Source: Pseudoscleropodium purum (taxonomy: Eukaryota; Streptophyta; Bryopsida; Hypnales; Brachytheciaceae). Taken from it: a stretch of DNA of 64,000 nt. The position numbers and the translations under genes are program-made. This document shows positions 23,046 through 33,260 of this stretch, piece after piece. How positions within the stretch are numbered: the stretch's first letter is position 1; the number at the start of each line of letters is the position of its first letter. The DNA lies in contig OZ017797.1 in assembly GCA_963969395.1 (NCBI GenBank), positions 11,842,001 through 11,906,000 on the forward strand, in the 5' to 3' direction. Below the pieces are notes generated by a model. It did no database searches. It was not told the origin of the DNA and saw only the letters and a program-made list of their open reading frames with translations.

Positions 23046-23673
23046 CATTTCAACAATCAAAGGTAACATAGTCTGCATATTTAAATAAATTATTCTTATT
23101 AGGTGGTCAATTAGAGTAGTTATCATTTGAACTTCAGAATTTCATTACTAATTCCACAAAGATCCAATAAATATGAAAGGACATGGATTACATTCCAATT
23201 GTACTAGTCTTCCATGGAAAATTTACTAGAAAATATTGCAAGACGTTTCACCTCTCCAAAATTGAGTTGAAACTCTAAGGTAGGAAGTTGTCAAATGAAG
23301 TAGGCTCTAAAAGGGAGCCCTACCTTAAAAATAGAGTATATGAACATTTTACTTTTTCATTTCAACAATCAAAGGTAACCTAGTTTGCATATTTAATTAA
23401 ATTATTCTTATTAGGTGGTCAATTAGAGTAGTTATTATTTGAACTTCAGAATTTCATAACTAATTCCACAAAGATTCAATAAATACGAAAGGACATGGAT
23501 TACATTCCAATTATACTAGTCTGTCACCTCTCCAAAATTTACTAGAAAATATTGCAAGACGTTTCACCTCTCCAAAATTGAGTTGAAACTCTAAGGTAGG
23601 AAGTTGTCAAATGAAGTAGGCTCTAAAAGGGAGCCCTACCTTAAAAATAGAGTATATAAACGTTTTACTTTTT
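23046..23673 (+). repeat. 312-bp direct tandem duplication
   Basis: Two units, 23046-23357 and 23358-23673, are nearly identical and begin catttcaacaatcaaaggta. Each unit ends with a small inverted repeat (taaggtaggaagttg ... gggagccctacctta) that resembles MITE-A termini. The middle also resembles the MITE-A interior (aatttcat-actaattccac, then an acgtttcacctctccaaaat stretch). It looks like a duplicated, diverged MITE-A relative. Confidence 0.75.
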
Positions 23674-24419
23674 CATTTAGAATGAACATTTTGGGAGGTG
23701 CTTCACTTTGAAGCCCTATGCCATTTCAACTTCAAAATTTATAACTAATTTTATAAAATTTCAAAAAATATGAAACAACTACGATAAGATGTTTATCAAG
23801 GAAAATTTAATGAAATTTTTTTCAAGATGTTTCACCTATAGAAATTGAGTTCTAACCATGAAATGCTTCATTTGAGGTGTACAGATACCAAGAGCAAGAA
23901 GGTAGATATACACCACGTTCATCACAGTAGATGGCAGATCACTTTCCACAATCTTCTTCGTCTGTTGAGTTTCAAAAGAGTGTGGAAAGTAAGATAAGTA
24001 AGTGATGGGCAACATCGACTAGTGCAAACCCCCTTTGAATTAACATTACAAAAACACAACACTGGGATGTCGTTAGAAACTATCGGGAGATGGAAACAAA
24101 CCCCAACCTACCATGGAAAAGGCAAACAACAAGGAACTGGTGCAAATTTGAGTCGCCCAACTATAACTGGAGCAGATTTCGCCCAACCAAAACCTTAATT
24201 CCATATTTGCCATAGTTTCATAAGCGAGAAATACTGAAAACATAACATATTTGGCAATCTAAAACTTACGAATATAACAAATATGACCATTCAGGTTGAA
24301 AACTTCGGCACTTTGAAATTGAACGAATACAAGGTTAATGCTCAAAGCAAGGAGGACGTACCCATTTCCACTTTGGGGTAAATATCATGGCAGTATAGAC
24401 GGGGAGAACAAACACCGTT
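23674..24419. other. Spacer with a MITE-A-like fragment
   Basis: 23690-23860 contains ataactaattttataaaa, aaaaatatgaaacaact and gatgtttcacctata in the same order as MITE-A. The remainder has no recognised feature. Confidence 0.4.
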
Positions 24420-25160
24420 GCGAGTGTGAAAATTCCACTTGCTATCTAAACACAGCCAGGAACCTTCCTCCGTACCAAGTCAACTGTGCATGCATGCCAA
24501 GTGGTCTTCTCTGGAGTTTCTCGCAGCTGCTGTGGTCACCGTTCTCTCTCACCACTCTGGATCGGTCTGGAGTTTCTCGCGGCTGTTGTGGACCTGTGGT
24601 CACCATTCTCTCTCACCACTCTGGGTCGGTTTGGAGTTTCTCGCGGCTGTTAAGAAACAATGGTCGCAGGCTGTTACCACGGGTTTGGTCGGGGGTTCTG
24701 GCGAACACAAATTGCACGCCTCGAACTGCACCTCCGACAACTGATCACAAACGAAGCTTTAGAACTCCATGATCTTGTGATGGCCACAAACCTCAATCAG
24801 TTGGCTCAAGAGCGCACACAGTACGTGCGAGCCGGCTAGTTCCTGTTGGCAAAGTACACAATCCGGCCTATGCTCCGGCCCCTGAAAAACGTTCACTCCC
24901 TTTGGGCGATCTGAAGCTCAGTCTAAACAGAACTCACTCTCTAGCTGTTACAACGTTGTGGACCTGTGGTCACCATTCTCTCTCTGCACTCTGGGTCGGT
25001 CTGGAGTTGCTCGCAGCTGCTGTGGTCACCATTTTGTCGCTGTACTTTGGGTTGGTCTGGAGTTGCTCGCGGCTGTTGTGGTCACCATTTTGTCTCTGTA
25101 CTTTGGGTCGGTCTGTAGTCGCTCGTGGCTGCTGTGGTCACCATTTGCTATTTGCAAATC
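24420..25160. repeat. 56-bp minisatellite in two clusters
   Basis: In the right cluster the word gtcacc recurs at 24969, 25025, 25081 and 25137, an exact 56-bp period. Each unit runs through ctttgggtcggtctggagtt and gctcgcggctg. The left cluster (24500-24660) has diverged units, two of them 64 bp apart because of an extra gacctgtg. Since 56 is not a multiple of three, the peptides read across it change frame at each unit. It is GC-rich in an AT-rich region and lies 1.2 kb upstream of the zinc-ribbon gene. Confidence 0.85.
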
Positions 25161-26376
25161 GCCACGACCCGGAACACAGGTATGCAATGCAATGTTGGTT
25201 CTTTCTTCAAATTATTGATTGCATTTTTGCTCGTTTAGGATTTTTTGCGAATTCAAAATTCTAGAGTTTGAGAGTTTGTTATGAAAATGGGGTGCTGCTT
25301 AGGATCTCTTTCGAATGCAAAGTTCTAGGGTTTGTTATGGAGATTGGGCTCGCATGCACGTAGCAATAATCTCTCTTTCTAGTAATGTGAAGTATTGCAA
25401 CCTCTCAAAGGAAATCAAGACAATCTTTTGGGAAGAGTGGTGTCGTGGTTCAAGGTCAATGGCTTCAAGTTGAGTTGCTTCGACTTCTTTTGGTTGTTCC
25501 AAGGTATCCAATCTAAACCCTTTTTTAAACCAAAATTGGCAATTCAAGACTAGTATAATGTGAACATGGAAGGTGCTAATTGTCTTTTCTCTTCAAAACA
25601 CTTTGTGGTTGTCTTTTGAGAATCATTTTTTAGACATTAAAATCTCATTATGACTTATAAACCTTGATTTTTAGTAGAGTGGATTGCAGCACTTCCGTTA
25701 AGTTTGGTGCAAAACCTTGTTCTCCTTAAATTCTATTTTTTCACCGCTTTAAATTGAGTTCTAACCAAAGGACTCGACTAAGGAGCTTATGAATGAGACA
25801 TTGAAGAGGTTCAGAGTGATTCTTTTTTTCCTACAAGCAAGCTTTGATGAGTTTTCAATTTACAGTTTTAATAAACTACTTTTCCCTTGATGTATTTGTG
25901 AATTGTATTGAATCCTTTAGGACCTTCTGTTAGATAATTTTCAAGAATGTGAGAATCAATTATTCAATTATCAGATGACTACCCTAAGCCTACTGTATTT
26001 TCTAGAGAGATGCATTGATTATTCGTGGCTATTGTTTGTCAACCTGCAATTCTTAAAGGAGATCTAGGATGAAAACTGTTTGAGTGGCCTTCGTTTTGAG
26101 TCCAAAAAACTTCACTATGCATTTGTGAAACAATATGGTAATGAACTGAGTGGACACTTGAAGTTCAGTCAATTTATTTGAATGCTTCGAAATTCAATGA
26201 TTCATAGTTTCATATTGCAAGATGTAGTTACGACAATATAAGAATATGGAGCCACTTGGGCTTGGCTTTTGCTAAGGTGTTCTATGTGGAGTTTAGTAGG
26301 TAATGTTTGTGAACTTTTGCTATTGGTGCAATGCAGGAAGGGCCTTATATAGTCAATTGGAACTCATCATAAAACA
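25161..26376. other. Upstream region of the zinc-ribbon gene
   Basis: About 1.2 kb with no supported frame. It may contain the promoter and leader of the gene at 26377, and the GC-rich minisatellite may be part of that leader, but I could not place a transcription start or an upstream intron. Confidence 0.35.
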
Positions 26377-27249
26377 ATGGTATTAGCTAAGTGTTGTGAC
26401 ACTTGCGGCAGCAAGTATGTAAGAGATACTTCACAGTTTTGTGCCTTGTGTGGCGAGGAGAGAATGGAATTGGAGGAAGACAATATTGTAGAGGTGGAAG
26501 ATGAAGGTAGCATGCAAGGGCCTTGTACTCCAGTTGCACTTCGAGAGAAATGTGTGAACACACTATCTTATGTCCAGGTTTTTGCTCCCCTAGTTTGTCA
26601 AAATAAAAACAAACAATATGGAAAGAAAGCTTTGTTGGCTGCAAAGATGGGCATTCAACACAGAATAATGTTAGATAACTATGAAAAAGCTAAAAAATGG
26701 CTAGTAAATGCACAAGAGATTGGGAGACTACCTAAAGGAGCTTTTAGTTTAGAAGAAGAAGGAATGCAAGAGTGTCTGAGGCAAATCATAAAAGAAAATT
26801 GTGGGACATTGCAAGAAATTAAATTGGGAAGGAAAAATCATAAATGGGATGAAAGAGAGATTTATAAATACTTAAAACACCATTTGAGGTATTTGAGAAG
26901 AAAAAAAAGAAAAGTTGAGCACTTGGCAAGCAATGAAATCACTGAGGATGAAGAATTGAATGATATAGTGAATGACATTACCATAGAAGAAAATAGGGAT
27001 TCTTCTTTGGTGCACACAATTCAGAACGAAGAGACTTCAGAAACCCAAGTATCGGAGATGGAGCCACTTCAAAGCATTGAAGACGATGAATCGTTTTTAT
27101 TATTGGTATTGTCATTACCTACAATTGATGTCATGAAAAAGCACTTGAAGAAGGTGATGGAAGATGTGAATGCAAGAGTCACTCCAAAACCTTTTGGAGT
27201 AGGCTACCGCAAATGGGACAAAAAAAAAGCAAGTAAGGGAAGTGGCTGA
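26377..27249 (+). CDS. Zinc-ribbon protein of unknown function
   Basis: ATG at 26377 in context aaacaATGgt. The frame gives 290 residues. Residues 6-27 hold two CxxC pairs (CCDTCGSKY ... FCALCGEER), a classical zinc ribbon. This is followed by an acidic stretch (about 30-45), a mixed helical region (about 60-160), a basic segment near 165-185 (LRYLRRKKRKVE) that could be a nuclear localisation signal, an acidic tail (190-240) and a conserved-looking FGVGYRKWDKKK near 275. I do not recognise the family. The last few residues are suspect: the frame appears to slip in an A9 run at 27220-27228 (next entry). It is therefore either a frameshifted gene, or a two-exon gene with an assembly error. A plant-specific nuclear protein or a transposon accessory protein are both possible. 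Confidence 0.6.
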   Translation: MVLAKCCDTCGSKYVRDTSQFCALCGEERMELEEDNIVEVEDEGSMQGPCTPVALREKCVNTLSYVQVFAPLVCQNKNKQYGKKALLAAKMGIQHRIMLDNYEKAKKWLVNAQEIGRLPKGAFSLEEEGMQECLRQIIKENCGTLQEIKLGRKNHKWDEREIYKYLKHHLRYLRRKKRKVEHLASNEITEDEELNDIVNDITIEENRDSSLVHTIQNEETSETQVSEMEPLQSIEDDESFLLLVLSLPTIDVMKKHLKKVMEDVNARVTPKPFGVGYRKWDKKKASKGSG

Positions 27250-28031
27250 GTACTACCGTAAGCAATGTCTTGGTAAGTAGTTTTGTTATGTCTCCATATT
27301 GAGCACAACCATAGTGTTTTTTTCATTTCTTAAGAAGTGTCAAAGTGGTAGTTTGAAATGTTACAGTTGTGCTACAAAAATCAATATTCATCCACATATT
27401 AGATAGAAAATATGACAATAGCATGTATCACATGTGTACACTTTGTTTTTCATCCACAATTTGGCGTTTCAATCCAAGTTCTTTTTTTATTGAAGTTTGA
27501 GGTGGCCATGTGAAACCTTGAGCTCTAAACTGTAGAACCAATTCTGATGTGAAGTTAGTTGGGTTTCAGTTTTTGGACTGACAACTCAAAATGCTTTGAT
27601 TTCTCAGAACTGAGTCTTTAGTATGCCTACAACAATCTTCAAATTTTGCCATTTTAGTGAGTATGGGATTACAGAGAAAAATTGACCTTTGCATTATGTT
27701 ATGAATGTAGATGATCGTACAAAGTAATAACATGGAATTTGTTCGCATTGATGGAAGTACCCTACCATGAGATTGCATGAAGAATGTCAATCGTTGAAGT
27801 TTCATTAGAGGTAAGCAGTTGGTCCACTTTTCTGACTAGGTTGAAGGTCATTTCAATATTACAATTCTTTAGTAGCTTTTTGTTCTGAAGGTGATTAGAA
27901 GAAGTCATGGTTAATAAAATGTTTGTTCTACTTGATAGGTACAGTGACTATTAGGAGCTACGAAGAAATGCCACAAGCTTTGGTTTCTCATGTCTACAGA
28001 GTTGCCAAAAGATGACGTGTCCAACTGTTAG
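27220..28031 (+). other. Likely continuation of the zinc-ribbon gene after a frame slip
   Basis: After the A9 run at 27220-27228, the frame one base over remains open and reads QVREVAEYYRKQCL, which looks more protein-like than the annotated KASKGSG ending. It runs to a strong donor, cttg|gtaagt, at 27272/27273. An acceptor at 27954 (actattag|gagc) joins in phase to a 25-codon exon ending at TAG 28029-28031. So with one A fewer the gene would be a two-exon gene with a 682-bp intron. The same acceptor exon also has an alternative open frame, so this model is tentative. Confidence 0.45.
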
Positions 28032-28379
28032 ATTTTTTGAACGTCTGAAGAATTCTGTGTCACTTCACTCTGGAGCTCTCTATTTTGCAATAAAGCGTGC
28101 AGTACGCACCCACTATTTTGTCCATTTTCAAGCATTTTGTCAATTTTTAATTTCATCCAATCCACAAATTTCCATCTATTGTATTAGTGTGCACGAATTC
28201 ATCCGTTTTAAATTTATTTCATCCACATGTGATGATATTCATCTAATTCAAGTAATAAATTTCATTCATTTATGCAAAATAATTCTTCCAATTTTGAACA
28301 AAGATTCATCTAAATTTGACAAAATTTCATCCCAAATCTGCTCATCATTCATCCATATTGTTACTTGTCAATTGCATTT
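28032..28379. other. AT-rich DNA, no gene seen
   Basis: A 152-codon frame begins at 28012 but consists largely of repeated ttcatcca-like words and runs into G-rich repeat DNA. It is not called as a gene. Confidence 0.4.
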
Positions 28380-28539
28380 AGCCCCCCCTAATGCATACAA
28401 AAAATGGGCTAAAGGGGGGGGGGAAATTTGCTCCCCCCCAACTTGTGCCGTAATGCTACGGGGGGGCTAAAAGGGGGGAGAAGTCTTTCTGGGTTAGCCC
28501 AGGCTGAACCACCGAAAGTTCCCAGACGTGGAGATAAAG
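28380..28539. repeat. G/C homopolymer-rich block
   Basis: Contains C7, G10, C7, G7 and G6 runs with two ctaaagggg or ctaaaagggg motifs. It shares motif order with 21715-21850. The C-run at 28381 and the G-run near 28416 could pair, and four G-runs within 80 bp could form a quadruplex. Confidence 0.6.
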
Positions 28540-29230
28540 TTTTCCACCAAGGATTGCAGAGTTCCAGACATTTAGTCAATGTAAAAAGCAAATGACAATG
28601 CAGTTACGTCGAGCTCATTATTTTCCAGGGCAGTTGTACCCAGCTTCAAAGGCAACTATTTTGTACCCTCAAAGATCGATTCAGCTGTTCAAATCGGTCG
28701 ATTTCAACCATATTCTAAGGACAATAACGCATATGTTTAATTGTAGCAGTGAATTTCTAGCTCCTCCATGTTTGATCTATAATACTGAGCCCGATGGCAA
28801 TCTTCTTCAAGTTGTTTGCGAAGGACGGGAGGGTTCGATCTAGAGTCTCATTGGGGGATTACAATTGCGAATTTTAAGAGAGAAAAAAATTTGGGCACAA
28901 TGGGAGATCCTGAACGTCAATTTTGATATTCCAACACTTTAGTTCTGAATCGTTGATGCCTACCAGTCCTAGATTTTTGACCGTTATGTGCATATTTGTC
29001 ACAATTTTTGGAGCTGGAATCGTGCCAATTTAATTAATGAAGTTCACCGTTCCTTGTTATAACTTAAGAAATTCGTCCCTGTTTCTGGGTTTGTGCTTTC
29101 CACATTCTGATTGCAACATCTGTTGTTGTTGATACCTTGTTGCGTTGTCAGTTGAATGACTGTACTTGCAAGTGCTTCTAAGTTATAGATTAAGTTATAA
29201 CTTTCCATCCCTGGAATTTAGTGAGGAGGA
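28540..29230 (+). repeat. Repeat X, isolated copy
   Basis: The sequence from ttccaccaaggattgcagag and ccagacatttagtcaatg through gatggcaatcttcttcaag and ggttcgatctagagtctc to the tgtttctgggtttgtg stretch is collinear with 38200-38760 and 51480-52080. No family gene or upstream module accompanies it, so it is a solo fragment of the duplicated unit. Confidence 0.65.
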
Positions 29231-29337
29231 TTAATCTGTGTCGTGAGTTCCTCACTGGACGATACGGATCGCTAGGACCTACTTTGTTGTCAACCTCGAA
29301 AGGCCGATGGAGCCTTCCGTTTGTTGTGTTTCTTCCT

Positions 29338-29770
29338 ACATAAGGCAAACTAGCCTATGACAGGCAGAATGGCTGGTTTGCCATGTTCACATTTTTGAAA
29401 AAAATTAAATTTTTTTCCATATAAAGATAAACATGAGGAATGCAGAGAGCAATTGAAATTTTATTGTTTTGACAAATTATCAATTTGTTATGAATTTTTG
29501 AAGTGTGCACCCCAATTGGCCTAAAACAATCTATAGACTACCCCAAAATCATCACAGGGTGTAACCCACAATGGTCATCTAACCACCTAAAGCAGTCTCA
29601 AAATTACCTAACATGTTCACAATATTTTCTAACATGGCCATGACATAAAGGAATAAAAAAGTTAATTCTTGTAATGTATTTACACTAGAAAAGTAGGAAG
29701 TCCTAAAACAATCACTAATAACTCCATCACCATCATCCTAGGCATTGATTTCGGCCACTAACCAACTTCA
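29338..29770 (-). mobile_element. MITE-B copy, partial
   Basis: Begins aaggcaaactagcctatg followed by acaggcagaatgg, which matches the reverse complement of the right end of the intact MITE-B at 46063-46607. The interior (caatatttt-ctaacatgg-catgacat, aaggaataaaaaagtt) is also its reverse complement. The far end is degenerate. Confidence 0.6.
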
Positions 29771-30284
29771 TGAAGTCTTACCATTAGAGCACTTGAATAT
29801 CCAAAATCCACACAACAAACATATTCAAATTCAATTTCCTTTCTCATTACTACTTGAATGAAAGTCATTTATTTTGTAGAAATACTTCATCAAATTGGTG
29901 TCCTATCTAATGATTGGATTTGGTGTTACTAGAGTTCATGTTTGTTTTTTTAAATTACAAATGTGGAAGTGTGTCAAGTCCAAAATTGCATTGATTTTAA
30001 TTCAAAACTAGATTTGCAAAAATGAGGTCATAGATTTAAATAATACAAAAATTTCAAAAAAATCACCATATCAAGAGATGCTCATTTCAAATATATTCCA
30101 ATAAGTTTTACTCAAAGAATGATAATATTTTACTTATAATTGAATATAGAAGGAATTTTGAAAATTCTCTTTCAAAATTAATAAAAAAAAATTATTAGTG
30201 ATAGCATAGTGAATCTAACTATAAGGATGGAATCTAAAACTCAAAATCGGGCTCAAAATCTACAACTTTCAATCCTATATCAAT
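29771..30284. other. Spacer, no gene seen
   Basis: AT-rich. No coding frame or element end recognised. Confidence 0.4.
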
Positions 30285-30562
30285 CATGGTTGTCATAACG
30301 AGCAAGTTAGGGTCATCGGACTGGATGGATGGACGGTCCGGACGGCTTTAATTTTGTAACTTGTGCAATTTTGCGGAATGACACGTCACCTCAGAATGCG
30401 CCATGACAATCTCGTCTGCACCCAGTATGTTCCTTAATCCACATGGCATCCACGTGGCCTATTTTTTCGTTATCAGAAAGTCAACTATGTGTTGACTGTA
30501 TCAGACAGGCGGGACCTCTAACGGACGGGTGAACCGGACATCCGTCCACTATGACAACCATG
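30285..30562. mobile_element. hAT-type MITE 1
   Basis: A 278-bp element with terminal inverted repeats CATGGTTGTCATA and TATGACAACCATG and a perfect 8-bp target duplication ATATCAAT (30277-30284 and 30563-30570). An 8-bp duplication with CA...TG ends is the hAT superfamily signature. The interior is relatively GC-rich with ggacggtccggacgg-like and tccgtcc words shared with the element at 30963. Non-coding. Confidence 0.88.
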
Positions 30563-30962
30563 ATATCAATTCAAAAATATTCTTCCAAATAGCACTTTAA
30601 AATGATTTTTCCCAAATCATTATAAACGATCTTTCCTAAATTGTCAATTAGGAAAAGGATCTAAACATTTAGGGGTTAATCTCATTTATTAGCAAAAATC
30701 TGCTATGGATTGATGTAAGATTGTAATAGGTGGTTTCCTAGGTGTCTTCATTAAACAATTTGCCTATTATAGGTTGGTTTTCCTTATTAGGTGTCTAAAG
30801 GCTTAGCTATAGTATGTTTGCCACTACTACTTTTGAGCCACTTGTCTACGAGCTTTGCTTTGATCATGAAATACCATGAGCATTGTAACAATTCCGTGCA
30901 ACTTTGATGCTCTTGAGATGGTTTGAGAGTTGAACCGTGAAAGAATGAGACCTGAGTACCGA

Positions 30963-31227
30963 CAGGGTTGACACGACGTTCAGACGTCCGGGACGTCCGG
31001 ACGCGAACATTGTGTCCGCCCCGTCCGTCCGTCCACCCGATTACGGCCATCCGATCGACACGCGGACTGATCTGGTTCGCACGATCTGGGCGTCCGCCTC
31101 GGGCCATCCGCCCCGCCCGTCCGCTTTCCGACGGCGGTCGGGACGCTGCGTCCGCTAGCGTCCATGCGTCCAGACGTCTGGAAAACGGACGCTATTTTGG
31201 GGCGGACGTTGACATTCGTCAACCTTG
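30963..31227. mobile_element. hAT-type MITE 2, CpG-rich
   Basis: A 265-bp element with ends CAGGGTTGAC and GTCAACCTTG and a perfect 8-bp target duplication AGTACCGA (30955-30962 and 31228-31235). The interior is extremely CpG-rich (many cgtccg repeats) compared with the surrounding AT-rich DNA. The reading frames across it on both strands (30968-31228 and 30980-31222) are products of its composition. It is the same family as the element 400 bp upstream, judged by termini and the gtccgtccg words. Confidence 0.9.
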
Positions 31228-31439
31228 AGTACCGAGGTACTTTGCTAGAAATGATCCAGTTTAGGGACTAATAGGTACATTCTTTATTTGTGCATGAATC
31301 TTGAAAAGTTGAAAATCATCAATTGGCCACTTTGGGGTCTCAACATCCTTCCAAAGTTTGTCTTTTTTTGCAAGAGTTAAGGTGGCCATTAGTTATGCTC
31401 CACCTATTTCAGAGGTCACTAAACTTATAACATAAATTA

Positions 31440-33260
31440 TATCTCCATTATTAATGAATCTCATTTATATTTGTGCCCCCCCAAAATTGATATCACATTA
31501 TGTTGGAATTGCTAAAAATCAAGTATTTGTATTCTAATTAATTAAAAATACTAGTAGATGCTCATTTTACAATATTCAATATGAAAATGTTGAAATTAGG
31601 GTACATATTTAGAAAACCTACTTTTTGAATTAAGTTTGTTCTAATTTTTGTGGGTAGTTGCAAGAAACACCTACCAATTTTGGATCAAAATGGCCTTAGT
31701 ATTGGAGTACTTTTGCAATAAATTTTTTTAAATCTAATAAAATATAGATAATTATTGAATGTCTAAAACTACTACATGTATCTTTCCTTCAAATTTCATA
31801 GAAAATGGACATACAATACAAAAGTTATGAGCCAAAAACCACCTATCCAAGACTCAGGGGACAAAAAATAGGACCAATGTTTCTTGCAACAAGCCTTGTA
31901 TACAATACTCAAATACCATTCTTTGAATTCAACTATGTTTAGTAGTAACTTATTTACAAGTGAAAAAATTAGACTTCACTAATGCAAAACCATAGCTACT
32001 AGTTTGATTCAATTTGGAGTTATCCAATGCAATTCAATCCAATCTAATTTAGAGTTATCCAATCCTAAAGGACTAGAATGTTTTTTAAAGAAATTGTCAA
32101 AAATTGTCATTTTTTAGTACATTGACCAAAATTGTTAATAAAAACTTATTGTTTGAACTTCAAGCCTTTAATTGTACAGAGGTATTAGAGTATTATGGAA
32201 AGTTGTGGGAAAAATATCAAACCTTTAACCACATCGATTGAAAGATTATAATGTTTGAATTAGAAGTGAAAAAGAAATCTTCTTTTGTTTTTTACAAGAT
32301 AGGATCACTAAACTTTGAGCCTCCTAGAATAAAAGTTTTGCTCTTGATGAATTTTCTTGTCTCTATCAATGAGTTCTAAATCTTGTTAGATACACTCATG
32401 GAAATTGAAAAGTAAATATAGAGTCTAATTTACTACAAATCACCCAACAATGCAAGGAGGTTTTAGGAGTGAATTAGCAATACACTAGTAATTTTTTTGA
32501 TGATTTCTTGTGCATTGAGGAAATTTTTCATTTGAAATTCAAATGTTGAAAACTTATAGAAAAACATTAAAAATATGTGAAAAAGATTTCAAGAAATTTG
32601 AGGTTAAAGATTTCAAAGTTATAGCGTTTGAAGTGAGAAGAAAGGTTTTTTTTTTCTAAACTTGCCCAGAAGGATTAATAGAGTTTGTGCTAAAGGTAGT
32701 TGTTATTTACAATTACACACTAGATCATGTTTATTACCTACATGCCAAATTGTAGAAGTAAATGAAGGATTTTGCCAAGGATGCCAATTTCCCGAATTGC
32801 TCGGATTTTTTTTAGAAAGTATAATTTCTTGATTTAGAGATCCTATTAGAATTTTTTCAAAAATCCTACGAAGGCAGTGAATGTTTCCATCTTCAGTCAA
32901 AATTTCGCAAACAAATGTTTAAAATTGACTTCATTTGACCCTACTTGAAGTTTCAAGTGTCCTTTGAAGAAACATTTGGTCCTTTAAGGGTTAACTTAGA
33001 GCAAGGTTAATTTTAGCACACTTTACAATATAGAAGTTGAACCACTGTCAAACATCCTCAATGTTACTATGTACACCATCTTGCACTCATTAAAATCAAT
33101 GAAGAATGTTTAAAATCAATTATTTTTATTGTGAAGTTCATGTTAATATTCACAATAAGTCCATCAAACCCCTTTATAAGGCTCCATTTTGTGAATTTCT
33201 CAATTTGATTACATGTAATACATGTCTTCTCCTACATTCTAATCAGATTGTTTGTGATTA
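31440..33260 (+). repeat. Dispersed repeat, copy 1 (interrupted)
   Basis: Segments at 31890-32060 and 33040-33260 are collinear with 57840-57990 and 58060-58290 (for example ccatcttgcact, ctcaatttgattacat and the tagtaactt-tttac-agtg stretch). The TTAA-type element at 32062-32990 splits this copy, while the copy near 58 kb lacks it. No protein is encoded. Confidence 0.55.
32062..32990. mobile_element. TTAA-type element, left end decayed
   Basis: The right end reads tggtcctttaagggTTAA (32977-32994), so in reverse complement the terminus is CCCTTAAAGGACCAAATG. The left end CCTAAAGGACTAGAATG at about 32063 is its diverged inverse; the left TTAA is lost. The same terminus, CCCCTAAAGGACCAAAT, begins the element at 43112. 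The comparison with 58 kb shows the element as an insertion. Confidence 0.55.

Noticed and set aside
24338..25264. Overlapping plus-strand frames rich in LELLAA and VVTILS repeats
   Set aside because: They are read-through of a 56-bp minisatellite whose unit is not a multiple of three. The same peptide appears in different frames.
28012..28470. 152-codon plus-strand frame
   Set aside because: It overlaps the proposed last exon of the zinc-ribbon gene in another frame, is built of repeated ttcatcca-like words, and runs into G/C homopolymers.
30968..31228. Arg- and Pro-rich frames on both strands
   Set aside because: They lie inside the CpG-rich hAT MITE and mirror each other. Composition alone explains them.
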